From contig NC_026657.2 of the NCBI RefSeq assembly GCF_000004075.3, positions 6,758,001 to 6,822,000 of the forward strand: DNA of 64,000 nt, given 5' to 3'. The DNA is from Cucumis sativus. Lineage: Eukaryota > Streptophyta > Magnoliopsida > Cucurbitales > Cucurbitaceae. This document shows positions 1 through 13,500 of the stretch, piece by piece. Every line of letters begins with the position of its first letter. Position 1 is the first letter of the stretch. A program made the translations under genes and the position numbers. Below the pieces are notes generated by a model. It was not told the DNA's origin. It was given only the letters and a program-made list of their open reading frames with translations, and did no database searches.

Positions 1-118
1 CATTGAAACTAACCAATTCAAAGTTTAAGCCGCCAAAAAGAATCACCTGTTTCCAATTCAGTAACAACCCCATTTCCAAAAACAGTAACCCAAATTCTAC
101 GGATAGAAAAGTGCTCAC

Positions 119-594
119 CTGGCGCTTGGAACTCTGGTTGGCACCTCAGGTTCGAATTCTGTAGGCAAACCCAGAAACCCATTGAATCTATCAAAAGTAA
201 CATGAGAAACATGTCTCACATTCACAGGCGAGCTAATATCCATGGAAGAAACATCATCCGGTTCCACACTGCAAGTAACCAACGATTTCCTCAATGCCGT
301 TACCAAAATGTCAAGTATGGGAAACTGATTCCCGTTATTACTCTGCCTCGTAGCTCCTTCCTGCTTCTCCTCATCACTATCACACACTGAATTTCTCAAA
401 ACCAAGCCAAACCCATTTTCATTTACCTTAATCCCAACCCCATCTCCATAATAATCGTCATCTTCTTCCTCTTCCTCTTCTTCTTCTTCCTCCTCATCAT
501 CACTGTCGTAATAAGAGCTCGGCGGCGGTGGCGGTGGCTTGAATTCCGAAACTCTGACGTGTCCGCACGATTTGGATCGAAATAAGCGAGTCAT
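119..594 (-). CDS. Rho/ROP GTPase-activating protein (RopGAP), first coding exon, partial gene
   Basis: Plant RopGAPs switch off ROP (Rho-of-plants) GTPases and use an N-terminal CRIB motif to bind the active GTPase. This exon encodes about 158 residues. It starts MTRLFRSKSCG, then has a proline run (residues 20-25), a very acidic Asp/Glu stretch (about 30-48), a helix-like ILDILVTALRKSL segment, and a CRIB motif at about 120-135 (ISSPVNVRHVSHVTFD) followed by RFNGFLGLP, EFEPEVP and PSA, as in known RopGAPs. The exon ends in phase 2 at a CAG|GTGAG donor (119/118). The GAP catalytic domain must lie beyond the left edge of the window. I chose the ATG at 594 over an in-frame upstream ATG because MTRLFRSKSCG is the usual RopGAP start and the upstream residues look like 5' UTR. 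The family call is from remembered homologues; the truncation is due to the window, not mutation. Confidence 0.9.
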
Positions 595-850
595 TGATGA
601 TTGTTGCAAGAAAACAAGTAAATAGATGGAAAAACAAATTGTGGGTTGTTTTTGTTTGTTGAGAAAAACAACACACACAGAGAGAAGAAAGAAGGGTTTG
701 GTTTGGTTGGGAGTGAGAGGAAGAGGATGATGATGGATAAATGAATGAATGAATGAATGAACAAAAGATTTAATTGTGGGGGTGTGGGGGGGTGAGAGAG
801 AGAGAGAAGAGGAGCAAATGAAAGATAAAGACTGATGGTTTGCAAATGAG
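595..850 (-). promoter_or_regulatory. 5' UTR and proximal promoter of the RopGAP gene, with microsatellites
   Basis: Read on the minus strand this stretch is rich in C and T, typical of a plant 5' leader. It contains a GAAT tetranucleotide repeat at about 739-760 and a GA run at about 795-808 (plus-strand reading). No TATA box could be placed with confidence. Confidence 0.4.
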
Positions 851-3070
851 TAATGAAATTTCTTTTATTGGGTTTTGTTTAAATTTTGTTGGTGCAGTTT
901 GGTTGTGAATTGTTATACACAAGAGTGTGATTATGTTTTGGAAGCTTTATGAGTATACATTACAGAGTGGAAATGGAGGGGGCAGGGAAAGAAAATTAGC
1001 AGTATTTGGAATTGGGACCCTTTGCTTTGAATCATTGCATTTCATGTTCTTTTTTTTTTCTTTCTTTTTTTACATTTCTGATGCTATGGAATTCCAAGTA
1101 CAAACCTGTTGGCTGTCTCATTAATGGCTTTCTACAATATCTAAGAAGATAACTACATTTGTATACCCACTCCAAAACACTATACTATTCCCTTTTTTCT
1201 TCTTTTGATCTTCAACCTTTTAATCCAAGGACAATGTGAGTATTAAGTACTTCAATTCTAAATTTCTTCTAATCTTAAACATCGATTTTGCAATCTTACA
1301 AAAAAAAAAAAGTAAAGTCTTGTTATCATCTATTAACTCCCACCATCAAATTTACTTGGTGGTTGATAAAAGTGAAAGGTAAATACTAATACACTCTCCA
1401 AAAATTCAATGTCTTAATAGTTTTTTTTCAGTCAAATATCTTTAACCAATTGAGTTGAGCATATTCCACAAACTCATAGCTCAACGTTAAGTAAAGTATT
1501 GATTTTACTACTCATTCAAGTTATTTAAACTAGATTGATTAACTAAGTCAAGTACAAATTGATACCAAACATATTTAGAATTTAACATCAAAGTTTAGAA
1601 AAAAGATATTGTTTAAACAAAAAAGAAAAGGAAAAATAGAGGGGGATCCCACAAATATTGAATTAAGATATTAGAAGGGGGAATTTTTCTCTTAGGGGAT
1701 GAGACAGCAATGCATGAATTGTAAAAGAGGATTTGGATTTATTATGCATTAAGTGAATCTGAGTAAAGGTTTCATTGTTTTTGTAATTATATTTGGTTAG
1801 AGATTGTCACATGGCCACATGGGTTGTGGTCCTTTTGGACCCTTCCATTGTTCCCAGACCTCTAAACCCTAATTTCCAATGCCCTCTTTTCTATCCTAAA
1901 AATCAAATAACACTTTCAAATAAAAATAAAAATAAAAATTAATAAACCCCATAATTTCTCTATCTAAATTTGACCCCCACACACCTATATTTATTCGTCA
2001 TTTCTTAACTAACTTTAATGTCATGTGTCAATTAACTTTCTTTTGATGGAATTTAAATTAGATATATGATTGATAATTGCTTGTCAACCCTTTCTTCTTT
2101 TTTTCTTTTGCATGCATGTATATAATTTTACCCTTTTGTTTGTACTACTCAAATTCCATTGCTTAAACATTAAAAGTAATTGAAATGTCTTAATTAACTT
2201 TTTCTTGCATAAACAGGGGGACCCTATTCTTACATTGGATTAATATTTTGAAATCTTATATACCTTTAATTTAAAATGGATAGTATCATATGCTCATATA
2301 TAGAAATAAAGGGTTAGTTACCTAAATGCTTAATTAAATCCTTTTTAGGCTTAAGAGCCCAAAATGCAAACATGGATGTAAAAATACTTGTTTTTTCCTT
2401 TGGAGTTCGCAACAGCCATTTTTGCCCATTTTCCCTTTCTTGAAGAAAAAGGCAAAAACATATATTGTACTATTATGCAAGTATATAAAGTCAAAAATGT
2501 GTTTTTTTCTTAAAAAAGAAATAATAATAATAATAAAGATTTATAGTATAGAAATAACTTCAATCAAATAATAATACTAGATTTAACTATAAATGAGAGG
2601 TAAATCTAATTGAAGTTCAACTAATTAATTATAGTCCTATTAATTGAAACTAAATCATATGCCACATGGCATTCAGTTAGCTCCAATTGACTCACTAGTA
2701 TGTCATCAACTAATATTCATTCGCAATTTAAATGTTATATTTTGTATATATATTCATTCTCAATTGAAATGTATTAGTTTTTTCATTTTAAATTTTGAAA
2801 ACATATTGCTTAATGTATTTTTATTGTATACAAAAATATTGTCATATTTAGTCAAATTGATAAGTTTAATATTAAAATACTAAATTTAAGATTTATTAAA
2901 ATGATAAGAATCAAAACTATATTTAAAATATAGAGTTTTTACAATTAAATTATACGATGGAGATTGAGAGAGAAGTACAACACAAATATAAACTTTTAAT
3001 TTAATCTTTTTTCTGGAAATAAAATTAAATATAAAAAATAATAAATTTGACAAAATATTTACAACATATA

Positions 3071-3188
3071 GCAAAATTTTTAAATTCTATCAATAATAGA
3101 TATTGATAACCACTAGTATGTTCTATCACTAGATAGACATTGATAGAAGTTCATCAATAGTTATAACTGATAGAATTCAAAATTTTGC
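3071..3188. mobile_element. Small foldback (MITE-like) element with terminal inverted repeats
   Basis: The left end GCAAAATTTTTAAATTCTAT (from 3071) is the near-exact reverse complement of the right end at 3168-3188, apart from one mismatch and one missing base. The interior holds several TCTATCA/TGATAGA words that also pair. The element is 118 bp and has no coding capacity, so it would depend on a transposase elsewhere. A related element is at about 20637-20800. No clear target-site duplication was identified. Confidence 0.6.
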
Positions 3189-3714
3189 TAGGGTTTGTAG
3201 ATATTTTAATTTATTTTGTTATTTTTAAAAATACTCATTGTATATATATATACAACTATTTACATTTTATGACATAATTCACTAAATATAAATACTCATC
3301 ACACTTGTTTATCTAGGAGTTTTACAAAAATAGTAAAAAAAGAATTCATGTCCCAACATTTTATAAATTTGTAAAAATAACAGAATTAAAAATGATGAGT
3401 GCATGATAGTCTACCGTCTATAACATTAATTTTGCCATATTCATGTTATGAAAAAATATATATATTATATAATGAGCTTTTTATTTTTAATGTTTTCATC
3501 ACTTAATGGAATTGTCCTATTTATTTTCTCATTTTTGACTATTTTCCTATGTGGGGATTAATAATAATAATTATAATAGGAAGTGGGAAGTGGGAAGTGG
3601 GAAGTGATTGAGGGAATGAGAATAGTGGGGGCAGCGGGCAGAGTAGCAATTTTTCTTTGTTTAAAAAGAGGGGCAGATTGAGAATTAGTAGAGACATAAC
3701 ATTAAATATAGAAA

Positions 3715-3840
3715 TGATATTGACACGTGAACCCCGCCGGAAGTGTCACGAAATACGGTTACCTCTCACTCTCACTCCTCTCCTCCTCCGCCACCGCATG
3801 ATGTTGATCACACGCTCTCTTCTTCCCACGTGGTCCCTCT
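3715..3840. promoter_or_regulatory. GC-richer island with two G-boxes
   Basis: In very AT-rich surroundings this segment is markedly richer in G and C and carries two CACGTG cores, at 3724-3729 and 3827-3832. G-box/ABRE cores are bound by bZIP and bHLH factors in plants. No gene start is recognisable beside it. It lies about 3 kb upstream of the RopGAP start, so a distant regulatory role or a non-coding transcript is possible. Confidence 0.3.
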
Positions 3841-6800
3841 TAATTTCCTTTCTCTCTTTCTTTTCCCATTTTAATTTTCTAAATTTACTTTCTCTATTTT
3901 TAACCTCAAATCCCAAAAATAACCCTTCAAATCAAAATAGGTTTAACAGTAATCTTACTTTAATATTAGTTTACCGTGTAATTTTATTGATTATCACCTT
4001 TCTCTCTATCAATAATATTAATAGAGGAAGGTAATTTTTATTATCTTCAAAGTAAATATATATATATACACTTGTGACAGAGATGTGTGGAAGTTAATCA
4101 TGCCACAATATATTAATTGTAGGTAATAGCTAGCTTTTTTAAACATAATCTTAAGTTTATTATTATTTTAGTTACTACTACTATAGCCTTTAAATCATTA
4201 TTGGATTATGTTTTTGATAATATTATGAGAATCCTATGTAAGGAAATGTTGAATTCACAGTAAAAAGCATAATATGTTCAATCATATTTGTAACTCAAAG
4301 CTTCTTTCAATTGAACTCTCAAAATATTTATAAATATTTGTTTAAATACTACGTAGAAGATTGATAATATAAAATATTGTTTATTTAATTGGCTCCAAAT
4401 GTAGTTAATTATTCTTTAGTTTTATTATATATTATGCAGAAGATTTTGAAATTTGGACTTATGACTCAACCAAATTAAAGTTATTTATGGAGCAATATGT
4501 TTTATTTTGTTTATAATGTGTATAAAGGTTGATATAGTTTTATTATTACTGTGTAAAGATGAATTGGTGAGAGTGCAAAAGTGTCTTTAATGCAATGATG
4601 ATAAATTCCGATGGGTAAGGAAAGTGTTTGTACATTTATGATGATAAAAATAAGGGATGAGGAATTTAATCTTATAAAGAATGTTTGTCAACAAGTATGA
4701 TATAGAAATTGCTCCAAATATATGAACTCAACCATTTGATTGAATGTGTACCTCAGATAAATACAATAATATTATATCTTGATTTATTATATACTTTTTT
4801 AAATTGTTTTGAAAAATATGATTCTCTACAAAACTTGTCACCATAAGTTAAATATCAAAATTACAACTCTAATTGTTGTGTTGCTAGCCCCAGAAAAAAT
4901 ATTACAATAGGGAAAGACAGAATTTTAGAAAATCACCCAATTTGAAGTTTCTATATATTTCATTTGGGAAGAAAGAAACAAATTCTAAAACCCTTGAAAA
5001 CAACAAATCACAGTTTTATTTTATTTTATTTTTAATTTCGTTAGTATAACAATACAACAATACATCATAGTTGTTTTGATAATGATATCACATTAAAATA
5101 AAAATGATACATCATATTGCCAAGTGTTTGTCCTTTGCTTTGCTACATCGACCCAATTTTTAGCTTCCTCCAATATGTCTTCTTCAAACCTCAGGTTGCA
5201 TTATATTTAAATAATAATTAAAATTTTCAAAGTTTTAGACTAAAATCCATGTGGTCGATCTTATATTATATTTTAAATTAAATATCGTACACTAGTTTAT
5301 GTGCGACAATATTATTGTCCTAGGTATGCATTATTATATATCCTCACATTAATATCTATTCATATTTAATCAAAGTTTCAAGTTCGTGATCTATATATTT
5401 ATATATGAAAATTATGCTTTCAAGAATCATTTATTGGCAGTCTTGTTTTATATGGATGTGTGTAATAATATTTGATAAATTATCAAGATTTGTGTGGTAA
5501 ATATAATATATAGTATATAGAATAATTTAAACCATAAACCACAGAACATTCACGTTAAAATGTCTTTATAATAATTATATGGTTGAGTTGTGGTGATAAT
5601 ATTTAGACATAAATCCTTTCTACTATTAGTTATATTTGAAAGAAAGTGGATTCCCCTCTAATTAAGAAATTATGGCTCTACATTTATATATCCGATCATC
5701 TATTTTCTTATTTAGCTAATATGATTTATGAATTCTCTTTTTGTTATATTGAATTCTTGAAGTTATATTATTGGAAGTTAATTATAAGATTGAAAAATTC
5801 AATGAAATAATGATGTGATTTGGTTGCAAATCTCTTGAATAAATATATAAGTTGACACCACAACTCTTCTCATTAAAGTTGTTAAATGTTAGTGAAAACC
5901 TAACCACCAATTGGTTTGGTCATGAACAATGATTTTCTTCCTAATTAGGTAAAATAATAAAACGTGATTATCTTTTTAATTAATAAACATAATGTGATAA
6001 TTAAACTTATAAGATATGTTGTTAATATTTGTTATAACGTGTATATGTCCAAATTTCTTTGAATATTTACTCATAGACAATTAACTATTTAATTATTTGT
6101 TGATGTGTGTAGTATGGATCTTCTTGCACATGTTCAATGTTATTAGTTGTTATCCCATAATCTTCGACCAATTTTTTTTTGTTTAGTAGTCTCGTTTCTT
6201 TTCTTTTTGTCTCGAGATGAGCCTCTTCCTACATCAATGTTTATAGCTCCAAAAGGAATGTGAGAGCTTAACCAATCAATTGTGCTTGTATATAAAAATA
6301 ACATCACAATATAAAATGAAAGAAAATATGGTTTGGTCAAGTTGGTGAACATCATGTTAATTTGTACGTAGTAATAATAATGATAGGAGTGGTATTTTAC
6401 AAGAACTTTGACTTCGAATCGAGATGTTTAATTTCTAATTACTATATATTCACCAACTTTGGTTATATTAATAATAATAATAATAATAATATACCCTTTA
6501 CGACCCTTTAATATAAAGTTGTTGGGGGGAATATTGATATATTAATTTGTAATTTAAAGCATATAATAAAATAGTCAAATGCTTGGTTTCAAAGCATGCA
6601 TGTGGGAAGGTAAAATACAACATGCCATTCCATGCACAAGAAACAAGAAATCTTTTTGACATTATTTCATACACATATTATTATTCGTTCTTAATGTAAT
6701 TATCATCTTTTCTTTTTGGGTTTTCTTTCCAGTTTAGTTTACTTTAAAGCTACTCCAAGAACTTTAATTTATTGCATTTTCAGATATATATATATGGTGG

Positions 6801-9800
6801 AATGGTTAGATCAAAGACAGAGATGGTGGAATTGTTGGATATATATCATTTTATGTTAATGCCTAATTAACTAAATCTCACACCAACTTCTTTTTGAAAT
6901 CAATTGAATTTTAGAATTTTGTGAATTTGTTATTGAAGTTGTTAATTAGCTGTCTAAGTTTTATATAGTAATTAAATTTATATTTGACATATTTAAGATA
7001 ATGCAATACTATATATGTATATTTTCAATTAAAGTTTATTTATTTGTTCTTTTCAAGAGAAAATAAAAAGGCAATTATTACTATTTTTCTCTTTTTAATT
7101 TTTGGAATGTTTTGCTTGTACACATAACTTAAAAGAAAGAAAATGAAAAACAATGGAAAAGGTTATGCTTGTGGGTTGAGCTTCATGATCCAATGTGTTA
7201 TTTGTCCAATGGGCCAAAGCCCTTTTGATTTTTATCCTTCATTTTCTTTTGACAGATAACACGTACTTACAAAGCTTAGGTTACTTATTGTCTCGTTTTC
7301 CAAAATTTAGTTTTTAGTTTTTGAAAATTAGGTTTGTATGCGTAAATTCATACTCTAATTCTAAGAACAAAAAACGAGTATTTAACGTTTTTCTAAAACA
7401 AAAATTGGTTTGTATTTTGTATTTTGTTATAGTAAATAACTATGGATTCTCTTATTATTTCTCGCTTTAGTTTGTAATATATTTATTGTAACCAACAATT
7501 GTAATACACCTAGACTTTAACCTCTCGTAATATTCAACCTTAGTGTTTATTAGACTACGAGTTATTCACTCTCTCAATATATCTTATCCTACTATTGTTC
7601 GCAATTGGTGTTCTACACCTCATAGCAAAAAAACCACTAAATGATAAAAAAATTTAGACACACAAGAGATTTTAATGTGAAGTGCAAGTAGTTTGCATAA
7701 CAAAAATCTAATTAGGCACTAGAGAAATGAACAGCTTCCATAAATAGTTAAGTCACAGACAAAAACAAAACCCATTTTGAAATATAAATAAATTAGAAAA
7801 ATAATGAAGGGAAAAAGAAAGAGCACAAGGGTTGTTTGTGTGTATGAAGCACACAAAAGACAGAGATGTAGGGTTTGTAGTGACCCCATTCTTTAATGGC
7901 TGCACTCTACAAATCCAACCATTTCCAAACAACTCTCCCTATCATGTTTCCATTTTTTTCCCGTCAAACGGTTTAAAAAAATCTTCCTTGTTTAATATAC
8001 AATAATAGAGACCGATAAAAATCTATCAATGAAAAATAGTAAAATTAAGAAAAAAAAGAACAATTGTATAAGAACAAATCGTGGCTGTAAAAAATAGGAG
8101 TAGATTTTTAAAGATATTCTTTTATAGAAAAAAAGAATTTAAAGAATTTTTTCTTCACATATATATATATATAAAAGAATAAAGAATAAAGAAGGAAGGA
8201 ATTAAGTTAGTTTTGAAATTGTGATGGTTGAGATGGCAGCCAGGTGGGCGAAGTCCATTCACCTCACCTCACAGTCACATACCCATCTCTCTATCAATTT
8301 CTATAGTATATAATTATATATTCATAAGTTTATTAATATTACATGACAAAATTTTCATACTCAATTCGAAAACGATTGTTTTTTTCACCAACAAATAAAA
8401 TGAAACATATATTGACAACGATGCAAATCAGTCTCAATCAAAATGCTACACTTGGATCTAATTCAGTCAACTATACATGCAATATCTTTTGAGTTTTCCA
8501 TTCTTTTTCTATAAACTTCCACACACCCATTCTTATAGTTCCATTTATTTACTTTTAACAAAGTTATTATTGTTGTGGCTAAAAATTAACTAAATAGCAT
8601 CATCAATAATGGGTAACAATCGAATTAGAAGATAGCATTTCGAATCAAAATATGATTGGTAAGGAGTGTTTGAGCCCAAATTTACACGTTTGGACTAATT
8701 AGTCGTTGCTATTACACTTCAAATTAGTTGTTTATAAAGGTGAGCTGATTTGGCTTGTTTTAAACCTCATATAACATGTACAAGTAAATTTGTTATATTG
8801 TTGGTGGTGACTTTCTTCCTATTTGAACATATTTATCGACGTGTCGTGATAAGGTAGAGTGATGTGTATTTTTTTAAAATGAAAAGTTGAAATGTGGCAT
8901 AAACTAAATGAGTATAATTTATTAAGAATATTTGGAATGAAAAATTGGAAGGAGAAAAGGCAATAGTTACATGGAGTGATAAGGCAGAAGAAGTAAGAAG
9001 GTCATTTTTACAATTTAATAATACACATTTTTTAATTTTGAATTTTGAATAAGGAACAACCGTGGAATAATAAACTTTTTATTAACGAAAAGAAATTTAT
9101 TCCATCAGAATATGGTACCAACCAACACATTGCAAGTTCGCAACGTAACTTTTTCCAATTTTTATTGAGAATTTTTCTTTGGAGTATAACCGAAACTCGT
9201 AAGCATTTGGACCTCAAATCTGATAGACAAATAGATATCAATTAAGCTAAACTAAAAAAATTATAAAATTTATTTATTCCACCTCGAATTTCTTTGTTCA
9301 TAATATCCTTTAAGTAGATATTTTCAGTTTTTCATTTACTGTAATTTCTTCTTTTCTTTTCTATCTAATTTTTGTGAATATTTTTTAAAACAAGTCTAAA
9401 TTTGAAAATTTACTCCTTATAAATTTATTTGAAGATGTTAAGAGTCACATAACTCTATATAATATAAGAGATGAAATCTTATATTTATACTAACAAACAT
9501 GATATCAGAGTCTATTAAACCCAAATGGGTATTCGATACGAATATTTGATTAGGGGAGGTAAAGAGGGCACGATCTTAAAATATGTTGCAAAAATAGAGA
9601 AAGCAGACTCTTGAGTTAGGAAATGAAAAGGAAGGTAATTTAAGTTTAGAAAGGGAAAAAGGTGAATTTGGTTTAAAAGGCTTCTTTTTCACGGTTTTCA
9701 TTCTCTGGGCATCACAAGCGGATCCTCTAATGTGGTTGGAGAATGATTTTTGCAATTTTTATTTATGTATACACACACACACACAAACACGAGCCTCACG

Positions 9801-10064
9801 GTTGTTGGCTACAAAACTTTGGAATATATTTATTCTATCAATTATTTATTAAAGTTTTATATATTCTATAATGTCTTCCTATAGATTCTATAAAACACAG
9901 GGATATATTTCAAGTCTAGATATTAATATTTGTTCTCAAATTGTGATAAGATATAGATAATAAAACATGAACAAAAATTGAGGGGAAAAAGATAGATGTT
10001 CTGATGCCAATTTCCTTTTGAAAGTATAAGCACAACGAAGATGAACTAAAAATTGAAATATGAT

Positions 10065-10096
<32 letters not shown>
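10065..10096. repeat. Compound microsatellite (TA)8 (GA)8
   Basis: A run of TA repeats from 10065 to 10080 passes directly into GA repeats to 10096. It lies just beyond the SAUR stop codon, probably in its 3' UTR or flank. Confidence 0.9.
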
Positions 10097-10199
10097 TTGA
10101 AGTTTTGTTAGGATTACAGAGTGCAATATATTCCCAAAAAAGACCTAAAATAAAGAGAGAAATATACATAATTTTATTATTAATCGTGTAGGTTGATGA

Positions 10200-10535
10200 T
10201 TAGAAGGAAACCCGAAAGCAACCGAGGTGGTGGTGGTGGTGTTGTTGTTGGTGGTGGTGGTGGTTATGACGGCGGTGGAATGAATTTTCACGGTCAATCA
10301 TGCCTTGCACGTGCCGAAACTCTTCCACATGGCAAGGAATAGCGATGGTCCCCTTCTGATCAAATCCGTATTCTTCCTCTGCCTCCTTCAGTAATTGCAT
10401 GAACCGCGGGTGATTGAAATACATCACCGGCACCACAAATCTCTGTTGCTCTTCCCCTTTCTGCCCCACTTTCACCGCCAAACACCCTTTCGGCACGGTG
10501 GCGCTGGACTGCCGTCGTCTCTCTCCGCCGCCCAT
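10200..10535 (-). CDS. SAUR32-like small auxin-up RNA protein
   Basis: SAUR proteins are short plant proteins induced by auxin and other signals; many bind and inhibit PP2C.D phosphatases and so promote plasma-membrane H+-ATPase activity and cell expansion. This intronless gene encodes 111 residues. The SAUR core runs from about 14 to 82: VPKGCLAVKVG, then QRFVVPVMYFNHPRFMQLL, EAEEEYGFDQKG and IPCHVEEFRHVQGMID. A histidine-rich tail (about 88-103) and the ending GCFRVSF are features of the SAUR32 subgroup as I remember it. The lack of introns and the length fit the family. The start at 10535 gives the expected MGGG...VPKGC beginning. AT-rich TATA-like sequence lies about 20-40 bp upstream. 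Whether this member is auxin-inducible cannot be told from sequence. Confidence 0.93.
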   Translation of the reverse strand: MGGGERRRQSSATVPKGCLAVKVGQKGEEQQRFVVPVMYFNHPRFMQLLKEAEEEYGFDQKGTIAIPCHVEEFRHVQGMIDRENSFHRRHNHHHHQQQHHHHHLGCFRVSF

Positions 10536-13500
10536 TTCTACGACGACTCGATAAAATATATAAAGTATATATGTACGTGTGATTTGAAAGGATATATGAG
10601 AATTAAAAGGAGAGAGAGGGATTTGGAGGGGAATTTGAAGTTGAATTCAGAGATGGGGAAAAGGCCAGGGATCTGATGGAGTGAAGGGAGGAAGTGTGAG
10701 AGCGTAAAACGAGGTGGGATTGGGGGAGTAATTGGGAATGGCCATGAGACTGTGTTTGGTTTTAATTAGAATTAGATTTGTTGAGAGAGAAAGGGTTCCA
10801 ATTAGGGTTTGGTTATATAGGAATTTGGGAGTGAATTAAAAACCATAGAAAGTGGAAGTGGGTCTCCCCCTCCCTCTTTGTCTATGCCTTCCCATCAAAA
10901 AGCATCCACTTCTTTCATTTCATTTATAGATACTCTTCCCCTTTCCCCTTTCCCCTTTCCTCTTTCCTTTTCTTTTCTCCTTTTCCAATTCATTCAATTC
11001 CTTACACCAAATAATTCTCCAATTTATTCAAACTCTAAATTTCGTTTAATTGTAATTTATAAAACTGTTCAAACATGTTATTCAAAAGAAAGGTAAAAGT
11101 AAAAGGTGAAACTGAATAAGAGAGAAGGCAGAATATATAAAATGAAGGTGCGTGTGGGAGTAAATTTAAATTATTCGTTTGATTCTAAAACATCCGTAAT
11201 ACGGCGACGTATGAGGGTGATTAAGAAATGAGAAGACACGTGAAAAGAGAGCGCCCGTGTGGAAGGAAGGAGGACACGAAGAGAAAGGGAAGTGCCGACA
11301 TGAGACTGAGGTGTCGTTCAATGAAGGGAAGAGGAGAACGACAAGTCGACAGGAGAAAGAGGGAAGAAAGAGGGGAGCTCAGTGGTCTAACATTTAACAC
11401 AAAAACATTAATTGCTTCCCCAATTCATTCATTCATTTACCTTCTTCTTCTTTTTTTTTTTCTTTTTCCAATAGATTAAACTAAGAAAATCAAATTAACA
11501 TTGGTCATTTTGAACGATAGTTTGTGATGATGTTAGATTCCAACTTTTTTTTTTATTTGTCTCACTTGGGTATAATTTTGAAATGTTTACGAAAAGTATC
11601 GAAGAAAATGTGATTCAAATGAAAGATAAGGTTTAAGAGTTTTCTTCGACCTCAAATTTAATTATAATATTTCTACTTTATCTCATAGTAATATTTTTAT
11701 GAAAGAAAGGCTCTACGTTTGTTAATGTATTTTTAGGATTTATAAAGAAAATGCTAATATAGATTATTCTATTTTTTTATAAAAAAAATCAACATTTAAG
11801 AGGGGATGAATAATCAATAAAATAAAAAAAGAAAAAAGAAAAACTAAAATTGAAGGACGGAAATAAACCCATAATAAATAGGGACAATGTCCTTTATAGT
11901 ACCAATGGAGACGTTGTGTTTTACTTAGGAAATGTATGGATTGAAAACTTCGAATTAATTAAATTTAATATCATAACTAAATTTAAGTCAATGGTTTAAT
12001 TCACCTTTACAAGCAATAGAAAGGTTAATGAAATTAATTAGGGTCAAATTTAATCATTAGGTACTCTATCCTATGTTGATCATAGTTAATAATACCACTT
12101 TCTTCAATAGTATTTACACCAGGAAGAATCAACTAAACAACTTACTTAGATTGAAATAAGATATAGATGGAAAGAACACTAATTAATCTTAGCTTTAATA
12201 AAAGAGTTACAAGGATTGTTTAACTACAAACATATGATATTATTACGCTTTGATATGTTAATTATTCAAAAGCTAAACCCAATACATTGATTAAAAAATT
12301 TTGTATCGGAAGGCATGATTACATAGGTTAAAGAAGCATTATATTTGAAAAAAGATGCAAAGTGAGATTAGAATAAGGGGAAAAGAAGTAAGAAGGGGAA
12401 AGAACCACACAAAGTGGGAGAGATTGACTTCAAAATATACCTTTGCCATTATAACAAATACAACTCATTATTATGAAATTATATATATTATATGCAATGG
12501 GCATTATGTGTATATATGTTTTTATGTTTAAATTATATAAAATATTTCATATATTTTCCTTTTATTAAAAAAATAAACAAGTTTTTTTTTTCTTTTTTAA
12601 TTTCAAGTTATTATAATGAAGGATGATGGGCTTTGCGAGTGGGAGACGGGACCATTTGAGCTAATCATGGGATAGCTATTAGGCCGGCCCAACTAGGCAG
12701 AGTTTCACTCAGATAATTGGGCCAGCTAAAGGTCCAGTCTTTCTAACTCATCCCCACATTTTTCTCAACAAAAATTGAAGTGTTGAAATTTATTTAAGAT
12801 TTTGAAAGCATTTTTTAAGATCACACTTCAAAACAAAGAAAATTTCCAGCACAAAAATATGTGTTTCTTAAAATAGAACCCTAAACACAAACCTAAAACA
12901 TTTATCCAATTGAGCTTTAATTTAAATGATCATTTTGTATCTATATAATTTGTATAAATTACAAAAACATAGAGAGTTCACGATAGGTTAAAATTACAAA
13001 TCCATTGTTTCAATTTGATTTGGATATCTAATGTCTCCTCACTTTCAATTTCAATTTTGTGTCTAATACAAAATATCCATACCTACTAAAATCTTTAATC
13101 TATTCAATATATCTTTAACTATTGTAGATAGGACAAAAGTAAAAGTTTAAAACTCTATTAAACATAAAACTTAAACTTACATTAAATATAAAAAACAAAA
13201 AGCTATTTGACATAATGAAGTAATTAATATCAAACCAAAAGTGTTTTTATTATTATGCACTGGTGGATACAAGAAATGTATGAAACTACTTTCTTTAATT
13301 TCAAAAGCACTCTAAAAAGTTGGAAAGAAAAATTTGTTTAGTCAATATATATATATATATATATATATAATGAAGTAAGAGTTAAATTAAAAAAAATATA
13401 TATAAAAAAAGAAGCTGTGTTGAGTCTTTATTGGATTCACAAAATTGGAAGGACAGTGGTAGCCCTCCTCAAATGGGGAAAACTGCAAACTTTTTGTTGG

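Larger units (their letters stand above)
851..10199. other. Long intergenic region without a recognised gene
   Basis: About 9.3 kb of AT-rich DNA. All open frames here are short, low in complexity and unlike known proteins. Things seen: a foldback element at 3071-3188; a tandem GGGAAGT-type repeat at about 3580-3606; a GC-richer island with two CACGTG boxes at 3715-3840; a small hairpin at about 7869-7914; several AT, CA and TA/GA microsatellites. The part nearest 10.2 kb holds the SAUR gene's 3' flank. Confidence 0.6.

Noticed and set aside
3657-4034. 125-codon open frame on plus.
   Set aside because: Low-complexity Leu/Phe/Asn composition expected from AT-rich DNA; the initiator is not in a good context and no homologue is known.
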